Origin: Xiphophorus maculatus
Lineage: Eukaryota; Chordata; Actinopteri; Cyprinodontiformes; Poeciliidae
Direction of reading: 5' to 3'
Assembly (NCBI RefSeq): GCF_002775205.1
Contig: NC_036443.1
Location: 13,465,373 to 13,529,372 of the forward strand
Length of the DNA stretch: 64,000 nucleotides
Shown one piece after another: positions 25,201-37,100 of this stretch; within the stretch, counting starts at the first letter, position 1; each line of letters starts with the position of its first letter. The notes below the pieces were generated by a model, which worked only from the letters and a program-made list of their open reading frames with translations, was not told where the DNA came from and did no database searches. The translations under genes and the position numbers were made by a program.

Positions 25201-26470
25201 AATAACGTCTTTGAATAAAATCTAATGCAGTTATTTTGGCTTCTGAAGTTGCACAATTAGGAAATGAGGTCAGACTTTGTTGAATTTAATGTCAGTATAA
25301 ATACTGATGTTTCCTTAAAGGCAACATCATCTTGTGTTTTATTAAGTTAATAATCTAAGCTATTTAAAAGTGGTTCAACTTGTTTATCTGTCCACACAAA
25401 TGAATCTTCTGGCACAATGTTTAACTCCTAAAAGGAACTCCTGGCTGTTTTGACGCAATCTGATGACATAGGTTTCAGTTTTGTGCAACGCTGCCCCGTA
25501 TGTGTTTATCATGTTTAAAACAACGCTACTTTGCGTTGTTGTTTGCATTTTCTTAACACAATATGGCGGAGATATTTATTTTTTATAAAGACTCAACTGT
25601 GTGTACAAGGCCTTGGCATGCTAAGCCATTAGCTTTTGCTTTTGCTCAGCTGAGATGAATACTTTTACAGAATATTGTTTGGTATTTTGTTGTGCAGCTT
25701 AACGTACTGTTTGTATGAGAAACAATTTACCAATTTGTAATGCCAACTACTCATATCCTCAAAAAAGTTTGTACCTTATCTGTAATTCATTTTCCGTGTT
25801 TTACTGGCAGTTGACCTCTTGACTCCCCATCACTGGTACAACACGTCCTCTGAGGCCCCGACCGGCTCCGTCATCAAAGGCGAGGGTTTTAACATCACCT
25901 GCTCCACCCCGCGCCAGTACCCCGGCGCCTCCTTCCAGCTCCGCCTGGTCCGCTCCAACGGCACGGTGCGCCAGTCGCTCCCGGCCGTCTCCCAGTCTGT
26001 TACTTTCACCTTCCCCAATGCCCAGAGCTCCAACGAGGGATATTATTACTGCCTGTATCGGGTCCAGCTGGACGGACGCACGTTTGTCTCCAGAGAAAGC
26101 CAGCCGCTACCTATAGCCATTAAAGGTAAGGCAGTGATGAACGCAAAAATGGGGAATCTTGAGTTTTGAGAAATGACTCTGCCCACTTTCAGATCCTGAC
26201 CCGCTGCTGAGCCCCATGGTGATCAGCTGGCTGGTGTCCGGGGTGACATTCATCATAGCCGTCATCATTATTTTTACTGTGGCGAAGGTAATGTGTAACA
26301 AGGAGAAGAAGCCCTCTGAATTAGAGCGGGAGACCAGAACCTGTGAGTCAACTTTACCATCAAAAGACTAAATATATCTATAAATCCTTGTGAGATTTAG
26401 AGTGAAAGATGTTCTTCTCTTCACAGGTGTGGACAACACGTATGTTGCCTTATCAGTCAACAAGCTCTGA
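22299..26470 (+). CDS. SRCR plus two Ig-like domain membrane receptor
   Basis: A type I membrane protein of 403 residues, probably an immune or scavenger-type surface receptor (inference). Coding exons: 22299-22329, 23073-23126, 23204-23512, 24649-24957, 25811-26125, 26193-26342 and 26427-26470, all with GT-AG borders and matching phases. Residues 1-28: signal peptide (MLRFLRVVLTVLLGFLF). 29-131: one SRCR domain (GVRVVNGDHHC, WGTICDHDWD, VVCSELGCG, VHCKGHES, VKCSG) with eight cysteines, hence group B. 132-234 and 235-339: two Ig-like domains with C...GSYSCQY and C...GYYYCLY and no core Trp, as in FcR/LRC-like folds. 348-370: uncharged membrane span. The tail (371-403) has KEKK and a YVAL motif at 395-398. 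Four N-glycosylation sequons (NIT, NTS, NIT, NGT) are visible. I know no named mammalian gene with this order. Confidence 0.88.
23625..24560 (-). mobile_element. Tc1-like transposon relic in intron 3 of the SRCR-Ig gene
   Basis: Blocks match a fish Tc1 element known from memory, antisense to its transposase: 'CTCACTGTCTGATGGTAAAT' then 'CAGACTAAATTTCCCCGG', 'GGTTAGGATTACCAAAG', 'CAGAGCTGGTGTAACAGAG', 'GAGATCAGGGTTTTGGGATG', and after an interruption 'GTCTTGAGATGATGCTT'. No usable frame remains. A second element (24156-24432) splits it. Confidence 0.75.
24156..24432. mobile_element. Small hAT-like element nested in the Tc1 relic
   Basis: The left edge CAGGGTTTTCTCC and right edge GGTGGAAACCCT are imperfect inverted repeats of the CAGGGTTTCC type. 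The flanking bases resume the Tc1 sequence on both sides. No clean 8-bp duplication is visible, so the exact borders are uncertain. Confidence 0.5.
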
Positions 26471-28200
26471 TGGAGTCTGCGGATAACAGGTGCTTGTGCG
26501 CAAAATTTTGCATGTTTTAGAAATGTTTAAATTTGTAAACGTCTGGATTTTACCTCATTATGTTTAAATAAATGTAAATTATTACACCTTATACTTGAAA
26601 AATTGAACCTAAAACATGTTAATCACACTACCTGACTGTTTCATTCTTTCATTTTAACCCAAGCCCTTTAACATGCTGCAGCTTTAAGTTAAACAGTTAG
26701 CTAATGATAGCCATCAGGCAGCTCTGCGCTGGATAATCCCAAGAGCTGGATTGGATGTGACTATAGGGGTTAGTCCTTCAGTGTGACCTTTGACATACTG
26801 TAAATGCCCATTTTAAACAAGCTGTTGTTCTGATCCTCACTTCCTGTGATTGTGATATGAGCAGGAGCTCCATGTTTCTGATTATTTAAGTACAGCTCAG
26901 CTTAACACAGGTGATTTCCTGCTCCTAATAATCATGAGTTGCAAGGACTACCTTTGAATCTAGTAATAATTTCCTGGTATTTCTATTAAAGGGAGGAAAA
27001 TATAGGTAAATATATTTATAAACTGTCATAATATGTTTATAATATGTCCTTCATTTGATTTCAATATGGATTCTGCTTAATGAGGACCAAAAACTGTTGA
27101 AATATTTTTTGATTCAATGCCGTTTAACTAGTTTAGCTCTTATTGTGTCTCTTATGGCACATAAAAAAAGTTAAGCTTAAACCTAAAGTAATTTGTAAAG
27201 AATAATTTTCAAAATGTCTGTAGATGTGAAAGGCGAGTTCAGACGTAACAAAAATAATTACAGCAATAGTTTCAGTAAAAGGTGATTCTAGAAATTATTA
27301 ATCTTATAGATGGCTGACAAAATGTGAGAATTTATAACAAACACAAATACATTTTCAGAGCAGTTGGTAATTTTTTTTTTTGCTTATTAAATTAAGTGTT
27401 TAAATTTCTGTCCTTATTTGATCAGGTTTAACGTTTGGACATCCAGAAGGCTCGAATGGTCTTCAAGCACATCTGCAGCAGACGGGAGACGGCAGCAACT
27501 AGATACTTGCTGCTCGCCACCTGCTGGTGACTCCTGGAACCGGTTTACAACCGAGACTTCTATTCAGCACTTCCATTGGGAAGCAGTTTTGAGACTGTAC
27601 TGGCTTTTTTACTCTTACTGGAAAACAGTGGATGAGATTAATGTTCAGCACCGTGTTATTGTAATGTGCAGGCCGGCAGCCATGTTGGAGCAGCAGTAGC
27701 ATGTGTGTTTCTACGGTCCTGTTAATGCCATGTGTAAAGTAAGCTCAGAGCCGGAGGCTGTCACTATCTCAGACGTACCCTAAATCTGTGAAACGAGCGA
27801 ATACGTTTCTGTGTTCTATACAGAGTTCAGCAGCTTTGTTCCAGATAACACTAATAACAGACTGCTTAATGATGAGATACCTGCCCTCAGAACAATGATC
27901 CTTAAAGGATTTATTTATACAATGTAATGTACATAAAGACTAACACTACTATGCATTTTCATCAGTTTTTTTTTAATAATGCACTTGTTTTTGTAAATAG
28001 TAGCTGTAGTTGGTTAAAATGCTGAATTTTTGTGTGCAAACTCTTAGAAAATCTAAACATGTTGCTGATGGTACTTTTCTTTAGAGCAAACTGCAAAATA
28101 GAAAGCTTTTTTAAAGACACCTTGTGGTATGTGGTTCATTTATTTTGTATACATTATTTATCTTGACACTTTTGTTCCTGAATAAACGACTTGAAACTCT
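26471..28200 (+). other. 3' UTR and flank of the SRCR-Ig gene
   Basis: AATAAA at 26567-26572 would give a short 3' UTR. A donor-like AACAG/GTGCTT at 26489-26496 and an acceptor-like TTTGATCAG before 27426 could instead splice to a distal 3' UTR exon ending at AATAAA 28181-28186. No other gene seen. Confidence 0.4.
28181..28186 (+). promoter_or_regulatory. Distal poly(A) signal, SRCR-Ig gene
   Basis: AATAAA on the + strand, about 40 bases from an AATAAA on the - strand (28224-28229) for emd. Confidence 0.4.
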
Positions 28201-28223
28201 AAAATGCTTACATATGCAAGCTC

Positions 28224-28229
28224 TTTATT
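28224..28229 (-). promoter_or_regulatory. Candidate emd poly(A) signal
   Basis: TTTATT on the + strand reads AATAAA on the emd strand and would give a 1.2 kb emd 3' UTR. Nearer signals may also be used. Confidence 0.4.
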
Positions 28230-29420
28230 ATATTATGAAAACCAATTACAAAACAAATTACAAACTGGATAGATGGGTGATGTGGCACAGAAGTGCTGCA
28301 CATTTGAGCAAAGCATAAACTTGTAGCACTACAGCTTGTATTGAGCAATTTTACACTTTTGCTTTAGAAAATCTCCATGTACTTATTGAATGCAATTTGC
28401 AGTTTTATCAGAATTGATAGTAAAACACAGGCACTTGAATTTAAGTCTGTCCAAAATATTAATTAATGGCTGCGAGCAAAATGGAAGCATCAGTACATGT
28501 TTGACAAACATTATTAAATTCAGCCACACTGAAAAATGAGTTAAATCAAAATTATGTACAATGAACAAAAGTTTGTTATTGTCAAAAGTCTTTGAGTAAT
28601 ATTTGCTCTGCAGCGTTTAAATATGCAGACATTAAACCGGGAACTTCAGCAATTACTCAGGTGGAAGTTTCTGATTTTTATTACAAAACTGATTTTCTTT
28701 TTTAAAAAAGGAGAGCTGAAATGACAATTTAGATCGCATAACTACACTTTAAAAACCCCAATATTTACCCTATTTTCCCCAAATCCATAAGATTGCTAAA
28801 AATATTTCTTTACTATGCTCTACCTTTAGACCAAAAATGATCAACAAAATAGCAGCAGGAGCTTTGAAGGATCATACAACCCAGCAATTATAGGATCAAC
28901 AGAGAACCGCCACCCGTATATGACAAAAATCGGGTTTGTTCTGCAGTTTGACTCAAAGAGGTGTTGTAGTGAAACTTGGTGAACAAGAATGTATTTTACC
29001 CTTGCCTGTACAGTCATGCAAAAAAAACAAAAGACATTCCTTCTAAATCCAAAGGGTAACGGGGTCTAGCTCACATTTTTTCCCCCCACTTTGGTGTCAG
29101 TTTTCGCTTAAGAATAATAAAACGGAACCGCTTGTGGTTTATCATGCAGTTTTCTACTCTTCGGTTTAGATTTAAGTTGTTTTAGAAGAAGTTTAAGGGA
29201 GAACCAGAAGGTGCAAGCTCTTTTTTTTTTTTTGTTAGCCACAGCCGTAGCAGGTAGGTGCAAATAAATTTCAGCTTAAAAGAAAAAAGAAAAAGCACAA
29301 ATATTGCATCAACCACAAAGACAGCAAAGTCTAAAATCCCCAAAATTTTAAATACATCCATCAACTGTAGATGTAAAATAAAGTATCTCATCCCTCGACA
29401 TCAAATCAATTAGAATAAAA

Positions 29421-32400
29421 TCACACTATTCCTTGGATAGGCTCGTTTGTCTCCATGTTGGAGAAGACCAAGTAGAGGAAGGCTGCCAGAGCCAGGAAGA
29501 AGACGAACTGGAGCCACAGGGGGATCAGGCGGGACGACTTCTGTGCCTTTGGTTTCTCTGGTTCCGACTTCATGGGCGTTGGTTTGGCGTACGAGTTGCT
29601 GCTGTAGGTGGACGGAGTGTCGTACATGTAGGGCCTGAAACAACAAGTCAGGATGCGGGTGAGAATTCGTCATGTGTTGAATTAAATCTCCAGAGCTACC
29701 GGGAATTTACCTGATAAAAAGCTGGTTCATGACACGGTTAGACTAATTCTGTTTACAATTTAGTTTCCGTGCACTGATGTTCCTCACTGATCAGTTAAAT
29801 GAAGTTAGGTAATTCATAAATGTGAAATCTGGGTTGGAGTTGAGAGCCGCAAAAACACAAACTTTGGCAATGAATACAATTTATAAATGGTTTGCACTGG
29901 CATCTTTCTTTTTTTGCATAAATGTAAGAAAAATAGTTTCCACAATCTCTTGAAACATGTCAGCAGATCATTCAGCCTGTAGGAGAGCGAGACTTTGCAG
30001 AGCTGCAGCCATTCAGGATTTCTATGCAATTTTGAAAATGTATGAAATTCACTTCAATCAATTTTCAGGTCTAGATAAGTATTGCGATTCATTGCCTTTC
30101 ATTTTCTAAATAAAAATAGTCTCCTAATGCTTAATAAATGATGTAGTTTTAATTTAGTCAATGTAACTTTGACATTTATTAAATCTTTTCATTTTACATG
30201 TTTTTTCCCCACACACACTGACTAGATTCAAAAATAAAATGCCAAATTACCACTACTTCAGACATGTTGGTTGAAAACAAATTGTCAACTGACACTTTTT
30301 TGAGTTTTTACCAAAAGTATAAAGACAAATTTCACAATGTTTAAAAAAAAAAATTAAAAAAAATCAGCTTTTAGTCCAGGACATAAAGACTCTGAAATGA
30401 AGCTGATTCATCTGCAACTTTTTAAAAATAAAACTTCCTTAAAGAAGTGCATCCAAATGGCACAAAGTATAAAATGACTTAACATTTTAAAAAATAATTT
30501 CAGAATAACTGACACAGCAACGGAGGTTTGCAGAAGAAAAAAAATGCTACATTACAGCAGCTGAAGTGAGGGTAGGATATTTCACAGATGTACTTACTCG
30601 TTAACCAAATCCCTTCCTCTGTATTCAGGCCTGGAACTTGAGTAGCTCGAGTAGGAAGTGCTGCAGACAGTCATATAAAAGTAAAAGATTCAAAGGGCTT
30701 TTGAAAAAATAAATAAATAAAAAATCCCAATTTCAGGAATCGCCGATTCTGACTTACTCATGTCCATATTCCCCCTCAGCCCATTCTCGTCTGGATCTCA
30801 TGTAAGGCCCCCTATAGCAACAAGACAGACTGGTTTGTAATGGCTAGCCCGATTTAGTGAAGTAAATACAGTTCAAGAAAGGAAACAGAGAAACTGACCC
30901 GTCTCCAGAGGTCTCACTTTTGGTCTGAAAGAAGATGGAAACAAACTGTAAGCACTGAAGTTAAACACAAGTGTTGGTGTGAAGACAGCACATCTACGCT
31001 ATAAGCAGCTTCCACTGTTAAGCTACATGCAGAGCTGTTGTTCAGGGTGCTTGGCTCAAATTTTCAAAAATAATCACATCGCTGACTTTTATTTGGAAAA
31101 AAATGTTAAAGTGCACTTTGCACCTTGTAAATAAGCAGTTCCACAAACACCTGAGCAGAGGGAGGGGAGAGATACTTACTGGTGTCTTGTAAACATAAGT
31201 GACTTCCTCCTCTGTAAGAAAACACAAAAATCACATTGAATACAAGGTTTTCCCACAAATATACTGTTCAGAAGTATCAGAGACTTCACTGTCTTGAATT
31301 TTCTAATGGATAATCATGTAGTAATGCTTAACATATGCTGTAGTTTTTACATTGATAGGTAGGTATAAACACAACACTTTTGTTTTTGCTCCCATTGTGC
31401 ATGAGCCCAAAGACTTCATCCACATACACAAAAGGCCTGGTTCTTTCAAATATGGTTCACCAATCTGTCTTAATCTGGGTTAGTGAGCACTTCTCCCTTG
31501 CTGACATAATCTGTCACAGTCACATATCAAAATGAGGATTAGACAGTATGATGACTTCACGAGAGTGTAGCCACAATAAAAGGCCAGTCCGACCTGCAGT
31601 TTTACTAAATTGGGGGTTTCCAGATACTGAAAGCCATTCAGTATCTGGCGTGACTTAAATGTGACTCTGGTCAATAAACCAAACAGACATCAATCAGGTT
31701 GATGATTGTGGCCTGTGGAAGGCTGGTGCCCTCCTCTTCACTGTAAGGTTCTTGGATATTTGCAGGACCTGGAACATATTGTTGCATACGCCGATCCAGA
31801 GCATGGTGACAAGTCTGTTGAGTCTGCTGGTTGCAGAAGAACTGGGATGTTTTCAGCTTCCAGGGATTGTGTACAGTTCCTTGCAAAATGGAGTCATCAA
31901 TTACCATCTCCAACATGAGGTTGTGGATGCATGGTCCAACAACTGGATCTTGACATTGTCTCTGTTATTGTATCAATAAAATGCAACTGACCCATACCAT
32001 AACCCCACCATCACGATGGTGCCTCTCCATCAATCCAGCTCCAAACATCTCTTCCATTGATTATAACAGCATCGGATGTATCATGTGTCCGATTCCCGAC
32101 TCCAATAGCTGTCTATATGGCCAGCCAAAGATTTAAAGAGGAGTGGCAAAAGCAAATGGGGTGGATTAGCAGTTGTTGCCAACAAACCTAAAGTGTAAAT
32201 CAGTACATTATATTTCCTTTTCGGGGTTAATACAGTAATTTTAATTTAACTGAACTTTTTGAGAGAGATTGATATGTAGATGGCCCACTGCAATACTGTG
32301 TGCATTTGGATGCATCGTGCAGCCCTAAAAAGTACCAAGACAAACCTGTGATAAGAGAATTCAACTTTTACTACGTCAAACCTTATGGACCCAGCGTATA

Positions 32401-32770
32401 AAACTAAATGAGTCTATAAAGGACTGTTTACCCTCCTCTCTGTAATAGGTTTTATCAGATGATGGTTTAGCTTTCTTCCCCTTGGCCATGGCTTCCTTCA
32501 GCTTCTTCACATACAGATTCCTGGTAGTTCCTGAGCACGAACAGACATCACACACAAACCAACATTAGCAATGATGAGCAAGCCTGCAAATCACACCAAA
32601 CACTTCAGGGGTAGAAACTTCACACAGACAGACGGACGGACGGACGGACAGGGGGCCTGCCGAGGTCCACTGACGGTGATTCACTCACCAACCACAGGTC
32701 CATGTTTGATCCCGTACTCATCCAGCAGGTCGCTGATTTCCTGCGGAGACTTGTTATCCAGCGACGCCAT
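29421..32770 (-). CDS. emd: Emerin
   Basis: Inner nuclear membrane LEM protein that binds BAF and lamins and tethers chromatin to the envelope. Coding exons (high to low): 32770-32689, 32530-32432, 31211-31180, 30924-30899, 30811-30758, 30660-30598 and 29634-29421; phases fit and give 189 residues (human 254). Residues 1-45 form the LEM domain, with ISDLLDEYGIKHGPVVGTTR and LYVKKLKEAM. A Ser/Tyr/Arg-rich linker follows. The C-terminal anchor IPLWLQFVFFLALAAFLYLV plus the tail NMETNEPIQGIV closely parallels human emerin's [20 protein letters not shown] and short tail. Compared with mammals the linker is shorter. It faces the SRCR-Ig gene tail to tail, and a Tc1-like relic lies in intron 2. Confidence 0.93.
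31355..32040. mobile_element. Tc1/mariner-type relic in emd intron 2
   Basis: Matches a very common fish element known from memory: 'ATAAACACAACACTTTTGTT' followed by 'TTTGCTCCCATTG' at one end, then 'AGTGAGCACTTCTCC', 'GCCACAATAAAAGGCCAG', and 'CCATACCATAACCCCACC' near the other. Frames are decayed. Confidence 0.7.
32095..32326. mobile_element. hAT-like non-autonomous element, right part
   Basis: Ends in GCATCGTGCAGCCCTA, the reverse complement of the TAGGGCTGCACGATGC terminus typical of a fish hAT family. Its inner part (32128-32170) resembles 21350-21425. The left terminus was not found. Confidence 0.5.
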
Positions 32771-33100
32771 TTCGATCTATTTTACACGGTTTCTGTCTTT
32801 GGCTGAAATTGGCTATTTTTTTCGAATTTGTTGGCGGTTGAGAGTAGTTTAGTTTCTTTTGGCGTCAAAAAGAAAACCAAATCGACTCCTCCTACACGTG
32901 GGAGCTCGATTTCCGTGCCGGCGAGCCGCGGTGAAGTCGTGCGCGTTCAGAGCCCGTATCCCGCCCTTTCGGAGTTCATTGCAGACACAAAACAAACGCC
33001 CTCCCTGACAATTTGCGCACAACTTCCGTTTCGCCCGGATTTTTCTTTGTTGAAATTGTTTTCAGTGTCTTACGGAAGCAGCGCCACCACCAGGCAAGTA
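32771..33100 (-). promoter_or_regulatory. emd promoter region
   Basis: CpG-richer stretch upstream of the emd start codon (CCGTGCCGGCGAGCCGCGG around 32915). It shows no open frame with homology. Confidence 0.4.
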
Positions 33101-33202
33101 TGAGTATTTTACCCTTTATACAGTAAAACCAGAGAGGCGGTTTGAATTTGACTGAATATTTTTAAGAGGTGCATGGTTTTGTGTCTTGTCTGTTTCTGTG
33201 TT

Positions 33203-33301
33203 GCCCTGCGACAGACTGGCGACCCCAGTCGCACCCAACAGAGTGATCCATTTTCTAAAACCCCACGGGTGTTAGAAAATGGATGAATGGATGGATGGAT
33301 T
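33203..33301. repeat. Fish 'GCCCTGCGACAGACTGGCGA' repeat with GGAT tail
   Basis: 'TTGCCCTGCGACAGACTGGC' and the terminal 'AGAAAATGGATGAATGGATG' repeat are the signature of a very abundant teleost dispersed repeat. A short palindrome (CATTTTCTAAAACCCC / GTTAGAAAATG) sits inside. Confidence 0.6.
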
Positions 33302-33814
33302 TTTAGAGGTGAGACTGTAAGGCCATAAATACAGTATTATATGTAAAATTATGATTGTACCAATAACACTACACGGTAGACTTTCCTGTAAAAGCGGTCA
33401 GTCTAACTTTGGCTGTAGTTTATCACCTATGACATGTAGCCTATTTTTTTCTAATGTTTTTATTCTTTGAATTATTACATTTTAAATCTACCCTCACAAT
33501 TTTATGCTGCACAGAAAGAAAACCTTTTCATTCAGTGTTTGGTTTAGTTAGATTAATCTCACACAAGAAAGCAGTGCAGTGCCAGAAGCAATAGGTGTGG
33601 TTCTCATTGTCTTCAGGTAGAGAGAGGTTTGATAAGTGAGCTATTCTTTGCCTTTGTTTGCTCAATGTGCGGCTGGCAAGCACAGAGATGCTTGTGTTAT
33701 GTAAGATAAACTTACTCTTTTTGTTATTTAACAAGAGAAATGTGTATTTTTGCCAGTCTTCTTCCTGACACCCGGTCTTTTAAATGAGGTCTGTTGGCCC
33801 AAGCGTGTACCCAA

Positions 33815-33852
33815 ACGTTGCAGGACACCGCCCCTCATCCAGAACCCTGCTT
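33815..33852. mobile_element. Broken hAT MITE end
   Basis: 'GTTGCAGGACACCGCCCCTC' then 'CAGAACCCTGC' is close to the fragment at 19896-19940 and to the MITE at 4582-4801. Confidence 0.5.
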
Positions 33853-34133
33853 TGTTTTGTTCTTTCGATTCACATTTGTATATGTTTTAAAATGTTCAGC
33901 TCAGTAAAGGAGATTCATAAATTCGGTTAACATTTCAGCATTTTAATTCACAAAGTCATTACCACACAATTCATTAAAAAAACACATTTTTTTTAGTTAT
34001 ATTTTACATTTATATATTTCCAAAGTAAAGGTCACCATTGTAAACAAAAAAATAGCTTTAAAGGTAGAAATGCATATGTGTACAGAGCTTTTTTTTTTTT
34101 TTCCAGTCTTTATAACCACAATGAGCTGCAGCT

Positions 34134-37100
34134 CTAAAAGAAGAAAAACGGTCTGAGCCAGTCGGGTTGGTCTGTGGCCAGGCAGAACATCATCAGCCCC
34201 GTCGCCGTCAGCACTCCCAGCGTCACGATCATCTTCAGTGTGCTGAAAGCCTGAGAGAGCAGCGGACAGTCACTTAGAAAATAAGCTTAAAAGGAAACAC
34301 TCTGGGTAAAGACCTTGAGTAAATACACACCTTGCGTGTTGGCGTGCAGGTTTGTGTGTTAACGACGTCTGCCGGGCTCTGATGCTGCTGAACGATTGGG
34401 GGACCAAACACAGGTTTTATGTCCAGGTCTTCTTCAGGCTCCTGCGGTTCCTAGTTACAGACAAATCAGTCCAGTTATGTATTTGTCACCTAATGTGGCC
34501 TTCCTACATTTTGTCACATTACAACCAGAAAGTAAACATGTGGGGCTGAGTAGTATAACTGAGAAGTGGAGGAATGACAGAATTTTAAGCACACATTGTG
34601 AATCTGCTAGCATACTGCTGATTAATGCAGCACTGCAGATTAAACATGACTGGATGTATGAGATGTCTTGTTTATATACAGTTTAATTTATAGAATAGAA
34701 TAGGATAGAAAAATGTTTCGCTTTGGTTGTTTTGCTAAAGATGAATGCAGCTCTGTGGATATATTACAGGAGTCTGTAGATAGCATTACTGCACAATAAT
34801 AAATTAATTGTACATATTTTGTTTTGAAAGAGTAGAAAATGTGACATGAAGCAGAAATTGGATATGTAAATATGTACATGGGAGATTTTTGAGTGAGAGT
34901 TGGAGGAACTGGGTATAAGTTTTGTTTTTTTATGTTTGATTATTATGAGAGCTTTTTGTTTGTTTTCTTCTTATTTGCTTGTTGTTTTGCTCTGACATTT
35001 TACATGTTTGAAATAAATATAGATTTAATTCCATTTTATATTAAGTCCCACTTAAATCTAAGTTTGTGGTTGTAACAGATAATATGAAGCAGTCCAAGGT
35101 CCATGAATGATATTGCAAGGCATTGTTTGCTCTGTCCTTCTGTGGTGTGCTGTGTAAGTGAATTAAGATCTTCTTACATCAGATTGTTCTGCAGAGCTCG
35201 AGTCTTCAAATTGTTCCCCAGAGTTCAAGTCCTCCTCCTTATTTTCAGATTGTTCTGCAGGATTCAGATCTTCCTCTTTGTCTTCAGATTGTTCTGCAGG
35301 ATTCAGATCTTCCTCTTTGTCTTCAGATTGTTCTGCAGGATTCAGATCTTCCTCTTTGTCTTCAGATTGTTCTGCAGAGCTCAGGTTTTCCTCCCTGTCT
35401 GAGGAGCTGCTGACTGAGTCTCTGTCGCTGCTGAGAAGCAAAAATCAAGCAGAAATCGTTTTTGTTTCACCTGCCATGCTTTGCTTTACAGTACACGTTA
35501 GCACTGACAGAATTTTACCCACCTGTCCGTTTCATAATAATTCACTTGAGATAAGGGGTCTGCACAAAACTGAACTTTTATCTGCCTCTCTGAAAAACAC
35601 GAACATTTGGAAACTGATCAGTTGTTTATCACACAAGGAAAGACTGACTCTGTGTTCTGCACACTGACCTTCTCGCCCGTTCTCGTCATCGCTGTTGTCG
35701 TAAAATCTTTTGAAAGCTTCAATTCTCTGCTTCATCTGCTCAAAGTTTCTCCTTTCTTCGTACTCGTCCTCCTCCTCCTCCTCCTCCTCTTCCTCTTCCT
35801 CCTCCTCCTGCTGTCCATCATCAGTGAAGTCCTTGGGTTCAGTATTGAAGAAGAAGCTGTCGTCGATGGATCCTTGGACGAACGGACTTGCTGGTATCGA
35901 GTCTTTCTTCTGCACCACAGAGTAGCTGTTGACATCTTGATCCTGACACTGATTTCCCCCTGAATTTGGTGATTCTGTCCCATCTGTGTCCTCTCCACTC
36001 AGGAAGAATTCATACAGAAAGGTTTTGGTTTCTAACTCACCTAACCCTGATCTGAGGAACTCAGCAGGATCGTATCTGTCACGCCCAAAGCTGCTGTCAT
36101 CAGAGCCGCTGGCACCAAGAGATCTAATGTTCTCCAGGTTTGTGTCATCTTCAAGGAATCGGGTTCTGGACTTATCTGAAAATACATCACTGGATCTTCT
36201 CAGTGGCTCTTCCTCATCACTGGAGCTGTAGGAGTCGCTCTCACTTGTCTTCTCTTCATCGTCAAAGCTGGTCCCTCTCAACAAATGCTCTGTTTTCGCT
36301 TCAACTTCATCTCCAGCTGCTTCATCCAGGCTCATCATCATCTTCTCAACATTTACTTCTATATCTCTGCTGAACAGGAACTCTTCCTCCTTCCCAGAAC
36401 CCTCCTCCTCAGACCCGTGGCTTTCAGTCACGGCTCTTTGCAGGCCTTCTTCCTCCCTCGGACGAGGCGAGGCGCTCCGTGCAGTGGCAGCATTTCTGCC
36501 GTATTCGCCAGAGGAAAAGTCTGAGGGGTAATCTGCAAAGCTCTCGCCTGCCTCCTGGTGCTCCTCGCCAGTGAAGTCTGACATTTTCTCTTCGTAAACC
36601 TCACCATCCACTTCAGAGATGAGATCCTGCAGATTCTGGAGAGATATGCAGGAGAACTCCAAACCAGAATCTGCCGGATCAGCAGTGCTGGGTTTTTCTT
36701 TCTCTTCCTCTTCAGTTTTCACACCTTCGTAGTCGGATTCAGAGGAGTCCGTTTCGACTTCTTGTTCCTCCTCACTCTCAGGACTTTCTGCAATGTTCTC
36801 ATTTCTACATCCGTTCTCCTCTTCATCACTGTGCGCCTCTTCTTGCAGGTTGTTGCTGACTTGAAGCTCATCAACATCTTCCAGGATCTCATCCACTGTT
36901 TTATAAATTAATTTCAGTGTATCCTCATCTTCCTCTTGGCATTCAGCCTCCTCCTCTCCATCTCTTCCAGAGCAGAAATAGCTCCGTTCTTCTTCTCCGT
37001 CAGAGCTTGGGCATTCATCGTCCTCTGGGGTTTCATTGCTAAAACGGACCCGATTAAGCCCCTCTTCATCATTTTCCTCATCAGTCTGCTCTTTGTAAGT

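Noticed and set aside
35278-35963. Plus-strand open frames rich in Ser, Leu and Cys
   Set aside because: They are the complement of the acidic, GAA/GAG-rich coding exons of the minus-strand gene; composition keeps stops rare on the opposite strand.
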